A stretch of DNA of 64,000 bases from Asparagopsis taxiformis (taxonomy: Eukaryota; Rhodophyta; Florideophyceae; Bonnemaisoniales; Bonnemaisoniaceae). Shown here piece by piece: positions 28,560 through 40,201 of this stretch. The stretch covers positions 22,836 to 86,835 of the forward strand of contig JALQPE010000135.1 of the NCBI GenBank assembly GCA_030407315.1, read 5' to 3'. Numbering within the stretch: the first letter of the stretch is position 1; each line of letters starts with the position of its first letter. The notes below the pieces were generated by a model that ran no database searches, was not told the DNA's origin, and worked only from the letters and a program-made list of their open reading frames with translations. Position numbers and translations under genes: made by a program.

Positions 28560-30680
28560 TGTAGTAGCTAGATGCCTACAGGGTCCCCAGCCTTGGTAGC
28601 GAGGTGAGCGGTAGAGCAAACGAATCCAAAAGATTCACGCTGCTTTCGCGTTGGCGGTAACTTACCGCTTGGCTTGAAGCCAATAATCCACGTTAAGTGG
28701 GAGGGTGCTCACGCGCTGGGCGTATCGATGGAGCAAGGGACGTAAAATATAGAGCCACGAAGCTGGTGAGAGCGTTGTGTAGTGCAATGCCACTTGGCGA
28801 AGCGCTTACAGCTAGGTGTTTCAACTCCAATTTTGGGCACTTTACCCAATTCTTTTAATTCTCAACTATTTTGGCTATCTATTCTAACAGCAGTGCAATC
28901 ACGAACACGTGGCACATGACACCAGTGATACACTGAATTGTACACTACACCTAACAGTTTACACTGTATTTACAGTGTGCCAGCGCCGCCGGCGCACCCG
29001 TCACTTAGGGTTTTTCGACCACCCCATTGTATCAGTATTTAGCCTAGCTATTGGACACCAACCACAAGGACATTTAGGGCTACAAGCCACATGTAATTTA
29101 TTATTTAACTAGAGGCGAATCGCCATGTCCTTTGATTGTAAAAGCCAGCCGGAAGCTCGGTGTCCAATCTACCCCCAGGGTGCGTTTTGCCTACTGATTC
29201 AGTGTGATTCTCCCTGGCTATGGTGCTTGGCACTCTCCGGTGTCCCTTTCGCTGATTCAGCTTCTCAATGTCGGGACGCTGTATCAGCATTGCCCCTACC
29301 ACGCGTCACCGGTGGTGCGTGTGCCCCTCAATCAGGTGTCTTCGGCCGCCTGGTGCCCATCCGGAGGTATGGTTGCGAGCCACTCCCAACTTGCGTTCTG
29401 CAGTCTCATTGACAGCCTGCTTCGATTGGGCTATAGTGTCTGGCCTGCTTCTGGAACCCATTCCGCTGTATCAGCTTTCTGTCCTGGCCGTCGTGCTGGT
29501 TCAGCAAACCCCCGCCGACCAATCGGACTTGGTTATTGATGTACTCCCAACTATCGTTTTGCAGTCTCATGGAAGCCTGCTTCGTCTTTGGCTATAGCGC
29601 GGACCGCGCCGACCCTGGTCACTCAACTGATTCAGTCTGTGAGGTTACTCTGCTGGATCAGCTTCCCTTTCCCCGATACCACGCGTCACCGGTGGTGCGC
29701 GTGCCCTTCGATCAGGTATCTCGGGTGCCTGGTGCCCGGCTCTGAGCCACTGCCCCTCTCCCGCTGTACCAGCGTATCGCTGTATGCATCGCTGTACCAG
29801 CGCCCGCCCTATCCTATAGGGATCCCCCTTCTTCTTCCCTTTTTGCTTCTTATACAAGTCACTCATCCCTGTTGTGCCTGGTGTCCTCCCTTCTTCCCTA
29901 TTAGGGTTGGTGAACCACCATCCTTTCGGTGCGCCACCATGACTCACCATGTGACAACAGGATTCTAGACGGATCGTCTGTGTGGCCTTACAACCCACAC
30001 TAAGGCAGGCGATTCGCCTTTGCTCTACCAAACTCAACCCGAGCCTGACTACCGAGACAGGAGGGCTCGAACACTTCGCGGTAGCTCGCCTATTCGGCTT
30101 ACAGCCAAGGCTGCCCGTTGTCGAATCGACCAAGCCATTGCACTACACGTTGTCTCAAGAGGAGGGAATCTCGAACTGAGATAAACGGCAAGCCCGCGAA
30201 GTGCTGTGTCAATGGGGTCGTAAGTCCCAATAACTTTACGTTACCTTTTCAGGCTAGGCGCCTCCGCTAGTCGGAGGGGCTAAGTACTAGTATTAGTCTA
30301 AATAAATCTACACTATTGGCTATTGCTTAGGGTATGCATGCGAGCTGCATAAACCCAAGTGGTTGCCCAATAGTATTGGTTGTAGCCGGATCGGCAGGTG
30401 CAAGATCATTGCATAGAATACAGGTAGTGTAATACATGTTACTAGTTTACAGTATAAAGGCGCTCGGCCAAAATAAATTACCCCGTGTGGGTCAGTCGTA
30501 GTGGACCCGAGGTCCGGTAGGCACTCAGCTTACCTGTAAGGTAGTTACAGTGAGGGAGGGTCCTACACGTGTGCCTCGTGGGCAGTTGGACAGCTTACCT
30601 GAATGGCGAGTCCCGGGCTGGGACTTGCCAATCATGTGGCAGCACGTGCCTATTCGGGTAAGCCCAAAATACTTCCTACA
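28560..30680 (-). repeat. LTR of gypsy element 1, interrupted
   Basis: It begins TGTAGTAG and ends CCTACA. Segments match the LTR of gypsy element 2 (GGTAGAGCA; AATGGAGCAAG; GGGTCGTAAG; TTTACGTTAC). Removing the insertion 28807-30195 leaves about 720 bp, close to the 683 bp of the second LTR. Confidence 0.65.
28807..30195. mobile_element. Unclassified 1.4-kb insertion in the LTR of gypsy element 1
   Basis: It is flanked by GCGAAGCGCT (28797-28806) and GCGAAGTGCT (30196-30205), a possible 10-bp target duplication with one change. Inside are two diverged copies of a block starting CCACGCGTCACCGGTGGTGC (29297 and 29679) and two mirrored AGGCGAATCGCC motifs (about 29112 and 30010). On the minus strand near 30060 and 30165 are GTTCGAG motifs like the B box of tRNA-type promoters. 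No coding frame is convincing. A Pol III-type retroposon is one possibility. Confidence 0.4.
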
Positions 30681-30692
30681 GGGCCCCCCTCT

Positions 30693-31862
30693 AAGGTTTT
30701 GTCGTCCCGACAAAATATTATAAATTGAAGTGACAGTTGTAACTTGACGTTCATCTTCTTCAATCCAGTGTTTAGGAACATTATATGTAAACAAAAGATT
30801 CCAAAAATTTTGGGGATGGTCCGCTTGGCCCGGACTATGGACCGACTGGTCCCGTATTTGGCCCAGTGGTCCTGGAAGACCTTAGGCAAACCTAAATGGA
30901 AAATAGGAACTAATTCCGGCAATTAGTAATTGCAAAGGTGTCGTAGTGTCTCTAACGTCAAGTTGATTGACGGGTGACGCGTGGCCAGTTGATGCAAGGA
31001 GGCACGTGGCTGGTATGAAAACCCGCCAGTTATGGGAGATCGAGATTTGGCAGGTGGCAGCACGTGCCTGGCATGGCTGTTCAAAATTTTTGAATTTCTG
31101 GCGCCCAGCCAATGGGAGCCAGTGGTATGGTACTGGCGCACTGGCCGGCGTCTGATCATTTCCAAATATAAAATTTCAGTAAAAATAAAAATTTGGCACA
31201 CCGCCGCCGGTGGAAAAATTCCAAAATTAGGCGGTATATCGCATTTGATTAGGCTTGCGCTCGTTGGTGGCTTTGTACCAAAGCGACTCTTCGCAGACAT
31301 GGCTCCGCTTCTTTTCGGTTAGTGCCATGGTTCAAGCAACCAGCGATTCGGCATTGCCTACTCCCGCCTGTTCGGCACTGCGGCGTGCGTGCGTAGGTGG
31401 TTCACCTTTTCGCGAAAGCCCTTTCGGCTAGTAATAATCGCGTGCGTGATTACTTTCTTCCCAGTTCGGGATTTTACGTCATTTGTGTCTGCCTCTTGCG
31501 GCTTTGGTGTGTGTGCTAACACTTGCCACCGGCCCCCTTCGGCTGCGTACGTTAGCGACCCTTCGCGCCTGCCCCCAGATCGGGGCTCTTACCGTATTTC
31601 GTCGGCCACCCTCGGCCTCGCGTGCGCACGCGTGTGCTTGCAATATTTTGCAACTTCCTTCAGCGACCGCGTAAGCCAGTCATCAAGCTGACTATAAATT
31701 ACGCGCGCCGGACATTTGTCCCTGGGTGTCCTCCCTCTCTTGCATAATTTTTATGCTTCACGATTGGCGATCAGCCTTACGTTTTCTTTGGCGTGCGCCT
31801 TTAGTGGTCGAGTTCAACCTTCCGCGCTCGGGTTTCTCCATCGTCTGCAACGTGCTGTCGCA
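30693..31862. other. Region between the LTR and the antisense ORF of gypsy element 1
   Basis: About 1.2 kb. It opens with the inverted repeat TTTGTCGTCCCGACAAA right after the polypurine tract, also present in element 2 at about 44402. It may hold the promoter and leader of the antisense ORF. No gene is called. Confidence 0.5.
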
Positions 31863-34804
31863 ATGCCGACCAAGACTGGAGGTCGAGTCACTCGCTCTGC
31901 GGCTGCTGCAGCTGCCGCTGTGCGACCAACCGAGTGGAGACGATGCGAGTCCCTCCGACAAGGCAGATATGGATGCTTCATCCAGTGCTAAGCCAGCACA
32001 ACCTCTGTCCGAGAAGCGGGTACCTTAGGAAGGGGATTCAGACTATGACGTCCATGATAATTCGGACTCCGACTTTGGAGATATTGACAAGATCAATGCA
32101 CGACGAGCACGGGTAGCAGAGGCAGCACAGCTCGCTCGTGCGGCAAAGCTCGCAACTTCTCGTGAAGAGGCAGATGCCTAAGTGGCAAAGGTTGGTAGAG
32201 TTACTACTCCCGACAAGGGTGAAGGCACCAGCGAAGTCGTCGGCCCCGTCAAGGGTGTAACTGCCGAACCCCCTGCTCCTGTTGCAGATGAACCTCTGGC
32301 TAAGCCAACCGCGGAGAAACATGGCCCTGCTTCTTCTTCCCTGCCGCCGGCAGCAGCCAGCTTGGCCTTACCGAATTTCTCGGTTAATCCCTATGACAGG
32401 GAAGCCGTCGCACCTCAACCATCTTCGCATGCACAGGGCTCGCGTGTATCACCGCGTGCGCGCGAGGGCGCCGTTACATCGCTACATGTAGGGCGATCCC
32501 CACTTGCGTCTGATGCTACAGCTTACCCCCCAGAGTCGGAGTGGAAGAAGCCGGGGGAGTTCTATCCCCCGAGGGCACATGAGATGATGATATTCTCTTC
32601 CCTTCCCCTTCCTCGATACAACGAGCTCACGGCAGCTTGGGAGCGCTACCCATTTGGTCGCCTCACCTTGCGTGAGTGGAGTTTGCCGGCTACTGCGCAT
32701 AACCGCAAGGACTTTCGAGTCATCTTCCGCGTACATCAACGCAATGCCACTGCTGGCAGTGAATGCTGGGCATCCATGACGCAAATGTCAATGTCCCGGC
32801 CGTTCAGGCATTTCCGTATCCCACGGGAACTGGTTTCTGATAGGAATTTCCTGCGTCACCCAGCTGACGCGCTCTACCTCGAAGCGATGAATCGGGTTGT
32901 GTTTGACCAAACTATGGGAGCTCCCCCTGCGCACACGCTGCCTATCCTGTCATCCAGGTTCTTCGTATGGAAGCCGCGCTCCTCTCCGGGTACGTTTGAG
33001 CAACACATGCTGTTGCAAGCCTGCTTGTGGAGTAGGGAGAACCAGAGGTACATGACCTCCGTGGACTTCCGTGCGTTCAGCTTCCGACATAGTCGCCGTC
33101 CGACCGATCCTGGTCGCATCTTGGTCACAAGTGAGGACGAATTCCCGTCGCTAATCCCTCATTGGGAAGGTGAGAATGCTCCACCGTTGTGTCTCCCTTA
33201 TGGGGACCCACCCGGTTGGTATTACCTGGCACATGCTGCCGAGCGATATAATGACTCCGCAGTAAGCGGGCGCTTCCACGGCATCGTGCAAGATGAGCGC
33301 AACATTTTAGTCGGGCTTGCCCTGGTGCGTTTTGCTCAAACGCGTGGCTATCTGCCGGTGATCACTACGATCTTGGCACGTCAGCTGCGCACAACTTGGG
33401 CTCGGATCAAGGTGGTACCCACCTCTGAGTTAGTTAGCCCCACCGAAAATCTCGATGCCGATATCGTACGTGAAGTCATTCAGGCTGCGTCGAATCCACC
33501 CTCTGAGCTAGAGGAGATGCCTTGCGACATACCCGGAGTACCACCGGAGAAGGTATTCAAATATTCTCATGCGCGTGTACCTCGCTCATACGCGAAGATA
33601 ACGCGGGTCAAGGACCGTCGGCAGAGTTGGGTCTCTTGCCTTCCGCCCTTTCGGCTTACCGACGAGTTCACGCCCGAGGGCGATTATGCCTCTAATCCTG
33701 ACGTAATGTCACCGGGTTCTCCCCGCGATTATACTTACAAACCTCTTGGTGAGGTTCCCGCATTGGGGTCACGTATCGCTTCGAGCAACCGGGGCGGTGC
33801 AGGTATGTTACCACCTTCGGTTTATTCCTTAGCGGGTCCACACTCTGACCGAACAGGTCATCCGTTTGGTCGGGGTTACTTACGGCCTTCGCCCGTGTCG
33901 CGTGAGACTCCAAGTGTCCCTGAGCTACCTGCTCCTGTCGCTGCAGCTAGCATGGTCCCCAATGACGATCCTCCCGTCTTACCTCCGGCACTGGGGTCTA
34001 GGCGTGATGCTACGCCTGAGGTCAAAGGTCCTCCTCTTCGATCAAGTGTTGTTTACGCCTTGGAGATGCCGCTTACGGTAGGCGGACTCATGTCCATTAC
34101 CCACTTGCGGAAGCTTTCCCAGGAGCTGGGTGATGGTCACCTGACCTCGGTGTTAACACCAGTGCGCGGCGGGCATACGCCTCGTACGGCAATCAATGCC
34201 CTTGCTTATACAGCATATGACTTAGAGGCGTCGTATAGACGTGCGCGCGAGCGTCGTCGCACTGCCGAGAGTCAGCTCAAGGTCGAGCGTGCAAAGAGTA
34301 AGAAGCTCGAAGATGAAAATCTAAAATTTGAAGGATGAACTATCCGACATGCGTGTATCGCTGGACGCTATGGAACAACGTTTCCTTGACGCAGACCACG
34401 AACTGGTTGACTTACGTCGTGAGTTGGCGGAGCTTCGTGGTAGGTCTCATGCCCCGCCGTCCCGGGCTAATGTTAGTAGGGCTGATCGCCGTGACAGACG
34501 TCGCCAGCGTTCGCCTATATCCCCAGACTGTGAGGCTCACCGCCAGGTTCGTGCGCGTCGGCACTCGCCCGAGGTAACTGTTGGTTACGGCTTGGCGGGT
34601 ACTCATCACTCTACTCCGGAAGAGTTTGAGGACGCTGATCCCTATGGGGATGACCCTAGTCCTAGCCCGGGCGTAATACCACGTCCGAGTTTCTGCTCGA
34701 AGGGAGGTGATCGCGAAGCCGATACCGTATCGGCTTCGCGGGGGGGTGACCCCTTGTTCCCCTCGCGAGAAGTAGGCGTTGTCCGCCACTTGTGTTTCGG
34801 GTAG
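31863..34804 (+). pseudogene. Antisense ORF of gypsy element 1, decayed
   Basis: It is homologous to the intact plus-strand ORF of gypsy element 2. It begins at MPTKTGGRVTRSAA (31863) and changes frame near 31925. It has in-frame stops at about 32027 (TAG) and 32178 (TAA), then runs open from 32182 to 34338 (718 codons). It changes frame once more near 34325 (EDENLK to KDELSDMRV) and ends at 34804. Shared blocks include FYPPRAHEMMIF / FYPANADELMVF, WERYPFGRL / WEHYPFVRL and VPPEKVFKYS / LAPEKVVIFT. The C-terminus is a coiled coil. Function unknown. It runs convergent with pol, 371 bp away. Confidence 0.7.
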
Positions 34805-35175
34805 CACCTCACTCCTGCAGAGTATCGTGGCTGTCAGTAGCCAGTTGGTCTGGTAGGTCGTCCTTCCCCGAATTGGGTTTGCTTTAGAAAAATAAAATTC
34901 TGCCTCCCTTTTGTTGAAATATTATCTTAAGTCGTTTTGACTTATACTCTTGAAGGGCATGTTCCCACGAAGCTCTCCCCTTGTCATACCACTGGTCACA
35001 CACCGTGGCAGACCCCTGCTAGACATTTTGTCTTGGTTATAAATAAATTGTTTCAGCTTTGTGAAATATGTTAGGTTCTGAAAATAGTTGTATCACGAAG
35101 GTGACCGATAGTTGTAGCCATTACACGCGTGTCCTCTAGGACTTGTGTTTATTTTAAACTATACGGCTAGAACTG
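34805..35175. other. Convergent 3' spacer of gypsy element 1
   Basis: About 370 bp between the ends of the antisense ORF and pol, A/T-rich with AAATAAA-like strings (about 34890 and 35042) that could serve as poly(A) signals. No gene. Confidence 0.4.
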
Positions 35176-37379
35176 TCACTGGTCCTTTGGATGTCCGCCA
35201 GGCGACTTTGCTCTTCTTTTATTGGCTCTTTTCCGTCTCCGCCGTCGGAAAAAGCGGGAAACTTGTTCCACTGGCATATTATGCCGCTCAGTCCAGGTTG
35301 GATGGTCGTAGCCCTCCCACTGGACTAGGAACCATTCTGTTCCGTTATCGTCCGTTAGGTGGTCGAGCACGTCGTCGATAACATACAACTCACGCGAGTC
35401 AGCGTCTGTCCCTGCAACGGGATCTTTGTGCAAGACTTTCCGGAGGCTGGCCCTCTGTTTGTGTTTTGAATTTGCGTCAGGTATTCCCAGCTTCGTGCGC
35501 TTACTGCGTTGCGCCCGAGGGTATGAGATCCCCTTACCCGCTCGTACAGCAATTTCACTCGATCCGTTGTTATCGGCTGATCGCCTGTGCGAGACTGCTT
35601 TGTCTTTTAGCGAAGGTTGTTCGCTCTGCACTTTGTGTGCGCGCGCGGGTGTGTCGCCGGTCAACTTAGGTTGACGTTCACGCTGGACATTGGTATCATC
35701 TACCTTATGTGACGACACTTCGATGTTGATAGCCGATCTTGGCAGTTCTTCTTGTTGAACGTTATGCTTTTGCGAAGCATCCATTTTTGCTACTCCAGCA
35801 TGTTCTTCGTGAATGCTGCGCACTTGCGAGGGCGACCGTGTGTTGTTTGGGCGTTTAGCCTTGCGAGTACATCGCGAAAATTTGCGTTGCGCTGGAATGT
35901 CACGTTCCTTACGAGGTTGCATCGTTGTCGGAGGTCCCTCCGTGTGCATATGTTGGTCTGCATGGATTTTGTCGGTCCTCTGACCTAAGTCATCTTCCCT
36001 AGCCGGGGTTGTATGTTCATGTGCATGACTGTTTCCATGCTGGACAGCGTCGTCCATGTCATGTTGCCGACTACGGAGAGTTTCCTCCCTCCTCCCTAAG
36101 CTGGGGCGACCTGCACCAGTCGTTGGTGTTGCAAGGGGGTTACCTTGCTTTGAAGGGGAGTCATATGTGGGCATCATGCCTGTTGGTTCATCACCGTGTG
36201 GGTGAACGTCGCGTGCCAGTGTTGGTGTGCCTTGTTCAACTTGGCTTAGTGCAGCTGGGTGTGGGAATGGCATATCATGCATGACGAAGTTGTCATCACC
36301 CAAGGTGTTGGGCCAGGGAACAACTCCCTCTTCGACATTGTCGTTATCTCTTGCCTTGGTTAAGGTTCCCCCTTCCCCAACGTCGGGTGAATGTGTTGAT
36401 GAAACATCAACGTTACCTGGGGGTTGACTTGGGAGGGAGGTTTGCCTCTCCTCCCCTAGTGTGGAGTTAGGCCGATTAGACAGTGCGTCCTTGTTGGGGT
36501 CGACAGTACTGTCATGGGGTGGGTCACCCTCATCCTCGGAGGATGATTGTGCGGACTTAGCGTTTCCGTGGGGTGGTGCCCATACTACTCTGTCATGACT
36601 GACTTTTTCTGTCAGGCCATCCCTGTCGATGTAGACAGTTCGTCGACCTGCTTTCAATACCTTGAAGGGTCCCTGCGTGAGGGGTGTCAACTTATTTCGT
36701 TGCCTGACTTCAGGGTTGTCTATGTAGACATAGTCTCCGGCCCGGAGCAAACGCTTCGATTTTCGAACGCGTCTATCGAAGTCTCGCTTGTAGCGAGCCT
36801 GTGTGACAGCAAGCTTACCTCCTGCTACTTCTATCGCATCGGTGATTCGCCGTAGAAAGTCTTGCTTGGTTGAAGCATCCGGCCTAGGCCGTCTCCTTAC
36901 AGAGTGATGAAGGGTAAAGGGGGGTGGTGGTAGACTTAGTATCAAGTCAAATGGAGTAGTTCCCGTTGTGCGGTGCACATGCGTGTTATACGCGTAAGTT
37001 AGCGCCGATGCGTAGACGTCCCAATCAGTTTGGTTTTCGTTGACATAATTCCTCAGCATATTGAGTAAGGTTCGATTGTATCGTTCCACTTGACCGTTCG
37101 TCTGAGGGTGGTACGCTGTGGTGAACAGGTTTCTCGTACCGAGTTGTAGGCAAACCGCCTGGAAGAGTTTAGATGCGAACTGAGGGCCATTATCGGACAA
37201 TATCGTCTTGGGTGGTCCATACTTGAACACCCAGTGTGTACAGAAAGCTACCGACACATGGTATGCAGTTATGCTCCGCAGCGGGACGACTTGAGTCAGC
37301 TTTGTGAAACGGCAGGTCATCACCAACAAATGCAGGTTGCCTTTCCTAGTCCTTGGCAGAGGACCTAGCAAGTCTATCG
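35176..37379 (-). pseudogene. Gypsy pol fragment: integrase core and chromodomain
   Basis: It opens at the junction with element A2 with IDLLGPLPR, so the first catalytic Asp region of integrase is just kept. Then come LSDNGPQFASK (second Asp) and HPQTNGQVERYN (Glu), a GPY-type module (GPFKVLKAGRRTVYIDRDG), a long hydrophilic tail, and a C-terminal chromodomain (VIDDVLDHLTDDNGTEWFLV, WEGYDHPTW). The frame is open for 731 codons. Everything upstream (protease, RT, RNase H, zinc-binding N-domain of integrase) is lost to the A2 insertion. Chromodomains of such integrases steer integration towards marked chromatin. Confidence 0.85.
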
Positions 37380-38121
37380 TCTGTGTTCTCGGAAATGGAC
37401 GCGGACGTCCACAACCTCTAGTACACCTAGTATTACTAGGCGGACGTCCATGTTCTCCAGTATTTTTGGATGTCCGCCTAGAACCGGACGTCCATGCGGT
37501 CTAGTACGTCTAGTATTACTAGGGCGACATTCATTGTTTCTAGTACCACGGATGTCCCCCTCGGGATGGACTTCCGCCATGTCTATGTCCACCTAGGACG
37601 GGCGCCGGTTCAGAAATTCAAAAATTTCGACCCCAGAAATTTCTGCCGCCGTGCTCGACATGGATGTCCGCATCCATCACGGCGACCACTCTATTTTTCC
37701 TTGTCGGTCGACTCCAATTTCGTCTTTAATTTTTTCATCCTCTCGCTCACACCCCCTTCCAGTTGGTGCTCACCTCCCCCGTACTGTACCTCAAACACCC
37801 CCAATACCACTCTAGCACGCATTTTCAGCTACCTATCCCCGCTTCCACGGTGCACACCTCCATTCCATACCTACTTTTCTGCTCTACCGTACAGATTTCG
37901 TATAACCAGTCCTCATACTACCTCAGAATAGGGCAAAACACCCCCTATCTCCTCGACCATGCTCTCCCCCATCACCTTTGAAACGTATTGTTCTTCAGTA
38001 CCCTCTCTCCTCTACCCTCAACCCCTCTCCTTCGCCCTCTACACAAACTTCCCCTGCAGCTTACTCTTCCAAAACCTCTCACTCCCCATCCCGTACCCGA
38101 CCTGCTCCACCCCGCCCTCCC

Positions 38122-38634
38122 TCACCTGCTACATGCCCCCCACGCCATCCGCATCTTCGATACCGTATACACCACCACCACCACCACCGGCCCACGCTCC
38201 CGCTCCCCGCCGTCTCCCCAGAAACCTCCCCGCTCTGAACCACATATCAACCCCCCACTTCGCACCCTTCCTCCCACTCCCCTCCCTCCCCAAATACAAT
38301 AACCCCCTTCTTCTCCATCACATCCCCACTCACCACAGCCAGAACAGACGCCACCCCCTCCCCTCTTTCTCCTCACTTTCCTAAAACCCCCTCCATTCGG
38401 CGACTTCAACCGCACCCTCCTACGGTCCCACCTAAACACCTCCTCCGCCCTCACTACCCCAACACCCCGCAGCGTCTCCCCAATCCCCATAATATGCTTG
38501 TCGGCACTCCTCTCCGAATCACACTCCAATCTAAACCCGCACTCCGTACATTTCCACCTCCCCCTGTACCATCCAAGATTGCATCCCTCCACAGAACACA
38601 TCCTCATACCACAGAAGAATTTTCTTCCTCTCAT
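38122..38634 (-). CDS. Possible small Cys-rich protein of element A (doubtful)
   Basis: A 170-codon frame starts MRGRKFFCGMRMC. It contains Cys at C-x4-C-x4-C-x10-C-x2-C-x6-C spacing (around EGCNLGWYRGRWKCTECGFR) and a later His, which could bind zinc. The C-terminal half is Gly/Arg-rich and follows from the G-rich strand. The matching stretch in copy 1 is split by a 1-base difference. The two copies are too similar to test for selection, so this may be a chance frame. Confidence 0.25.
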   Translation of the reverse strand: MRGRKFFCGMRMCSVEGCNLGWYRGRWKCTECGFRLECDSERSADKHIMGIGETLRGVGVVRAEEVFRWDRRRVRLKSPNGGGFRKVRRKRGGGGVCSGCGEWGCDGEEGGYCIWGGRGVGGRVRSGGLICGSERGGFWGDGGERERGPVVVVVVYTVSKMRMAWGACSR

Positions 38635-38979
38635 ACGTCATCCTTAAAACCTCCATCTGCTCCATGTAAATTTCGATGTAAATATTTTCTCCACTATGCA
38701 ATCTCAAACATGTATGAGCCTATGCCTTTCCGCTTTGTCAACCCTGAATATTGGTACTCATGTATTCATAAAATAGGGCCACCCACATCCCTATCCCGTT
38801 CTGCAAGCTTTACAAACCACTAGACGCATACTCCACAACTATACAACAAACACTACTCGCTATTTCAGACGACGCAGTACACAAGTAGCGTAGTCTCAAC
38901 CTTCCGTGACTCCTTCCCTGATGCGTACAAGTGCGAAACACATCTAGACTTATATCAGAAGTGAGTGCGGGAATTTTCG

Positions 38980-39930
38980 GCACAGGAGATGCTGGGCCAC
39001 CAAATTGATTTTTCGGAAATTTTAGAATTTCTGGGCTGGCCAGCAGTGCAATCGAGCTGGACATCCCCCGGACGTCCATTTCAGGTTGGTCTTGAGATAG
39101 TGAGGCGGGACCATGATGGAACAAGGACCAATACCTGTCCCTGACGTGTTGAGCCTGAAATCGATCCTTCGTGAGACGCCATTTTGGCTTACAGATGGTG
39201 CTTATAGAAGCCAGTGATAGCCCCGATCGGGGCGGCGGCCAGTTCCGGCTTACAGTTGGTGCTTACAGACGCCAGTGATAGCCCCCGATCGGGGCCGGCG
39301 GTCGTTTCCTGGGGCCGTTGTGGCCAAATTAAGACACCCTGATTTGAATTAAAATTTGGGCTATTCTCAAAAACATGCACATGTGAACATGTTTTTGAGA
39401 TGGGGGTGTGCCGTACGGCACAATCGACCGCCCAAATCGATGATTTTTTACAATTTTTTTGTGCCCGAAATTTTAGAATTTCTGGGCTGGCCAGCAGTGC
39501 AATCGAGCTGGACATCCACCGGACGTCCATTTCAGGTTGGTCGTGAGAGAGTGGGGTGGGACCATGATGGAACAAGGACCAAGATCTGTCCCTGGCGTAT
39601 TGAGCCTGAAATCGACCCTTCGTCAGACGCCATTTAGCCTTACAGTTAGTGCTTACAGAAGCCAGTGAGAACCCCACTCGGGGCGGCGGCCGGTTCCTGG
39701 GGCCGTTGTGGCCAAATTAGACACCCTGATTTGAATTAAAATTTGGGCTATTCTCAAAAACATGCACATGTGAACATGTTTTTGAGATGGGGGTGTGCCG
39801 TACGGCACAATCGACCCGCTGAAATCGATGTTTTTTGCAATATTTTTTCTGCCCTGAATTGTAGAATTTCTGGGCTGGCCAGCAATGCATCTGAGCTGGA
39901 CATCCACCGGACGTCCATTTCAGATTGATC
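38980..39930. repeat. Palindrome-bearing array 3' of ParB/2OG copy 2 (two hairpin units)
   Basis: Hairpins at 39366-39399 and 39753-39786, each with the GTGCCGTACGGCAC palindrome and the GGACATCC/GGACGTCC element. A partial unit without hairpin starts near 38980. Copy 1 has four hairpin units in the same place, so the array changes copy number. Confidence 0.9.
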
Positions 39931-40201
39931 GTGTATCGTGCACGTCCACCCATTACCGGAAGCAAGTAGGCGATGAAGCACGTACAAACCCAATTGTTCT
40001 GCTATTTCTAGCATAGACTATCGAGTCTAGAGATGTGAAGGAATCGTCCTGGAAATCATGCTCCAACCCACGAGGGAATGGACAATCTAGTTTGAAAGCA
40101 TGGAACGGAAGTACATTATACTAGGTTCATAGATTGAAAGTGATAAAGGAGATGATTATATTCTCGATAATTGTTTCCTAAAGTAGTTGTTGTTAAGCTA
40201 T

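Larger units (their letters stand above)
28560..37379 (-). mobile_element. Ty3/gypsy element 1 (chromodomain integrase), right part missing
   Basis: The transcription direction is minus, set by pol. From left to right: 3' LTR (28560-30680, itself interrupted), polypurine tract (complement of CCCCCCTCT at about 30684-30692), a leader-like spacer, an antisense ORF on plus (31863-34804, broken) and pol on minus from 37379 to 35176. Pol is cut at 37379 by the outer end of element A2. Gag, protease, RT and the 5' LTR are therefore not in the window. Order and spacing match gypsy element 2. Confidence 0.8.

Noticed and set aside
30045..30150. tRNA-like sequence on the minus strand with a possible 7-bp acceptor stem and CTGTAAG loop
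   Set aside because: The T-stem does not pair and the D-arm spacing is wrong; at most it is a tRNA-derived promoter remnant.
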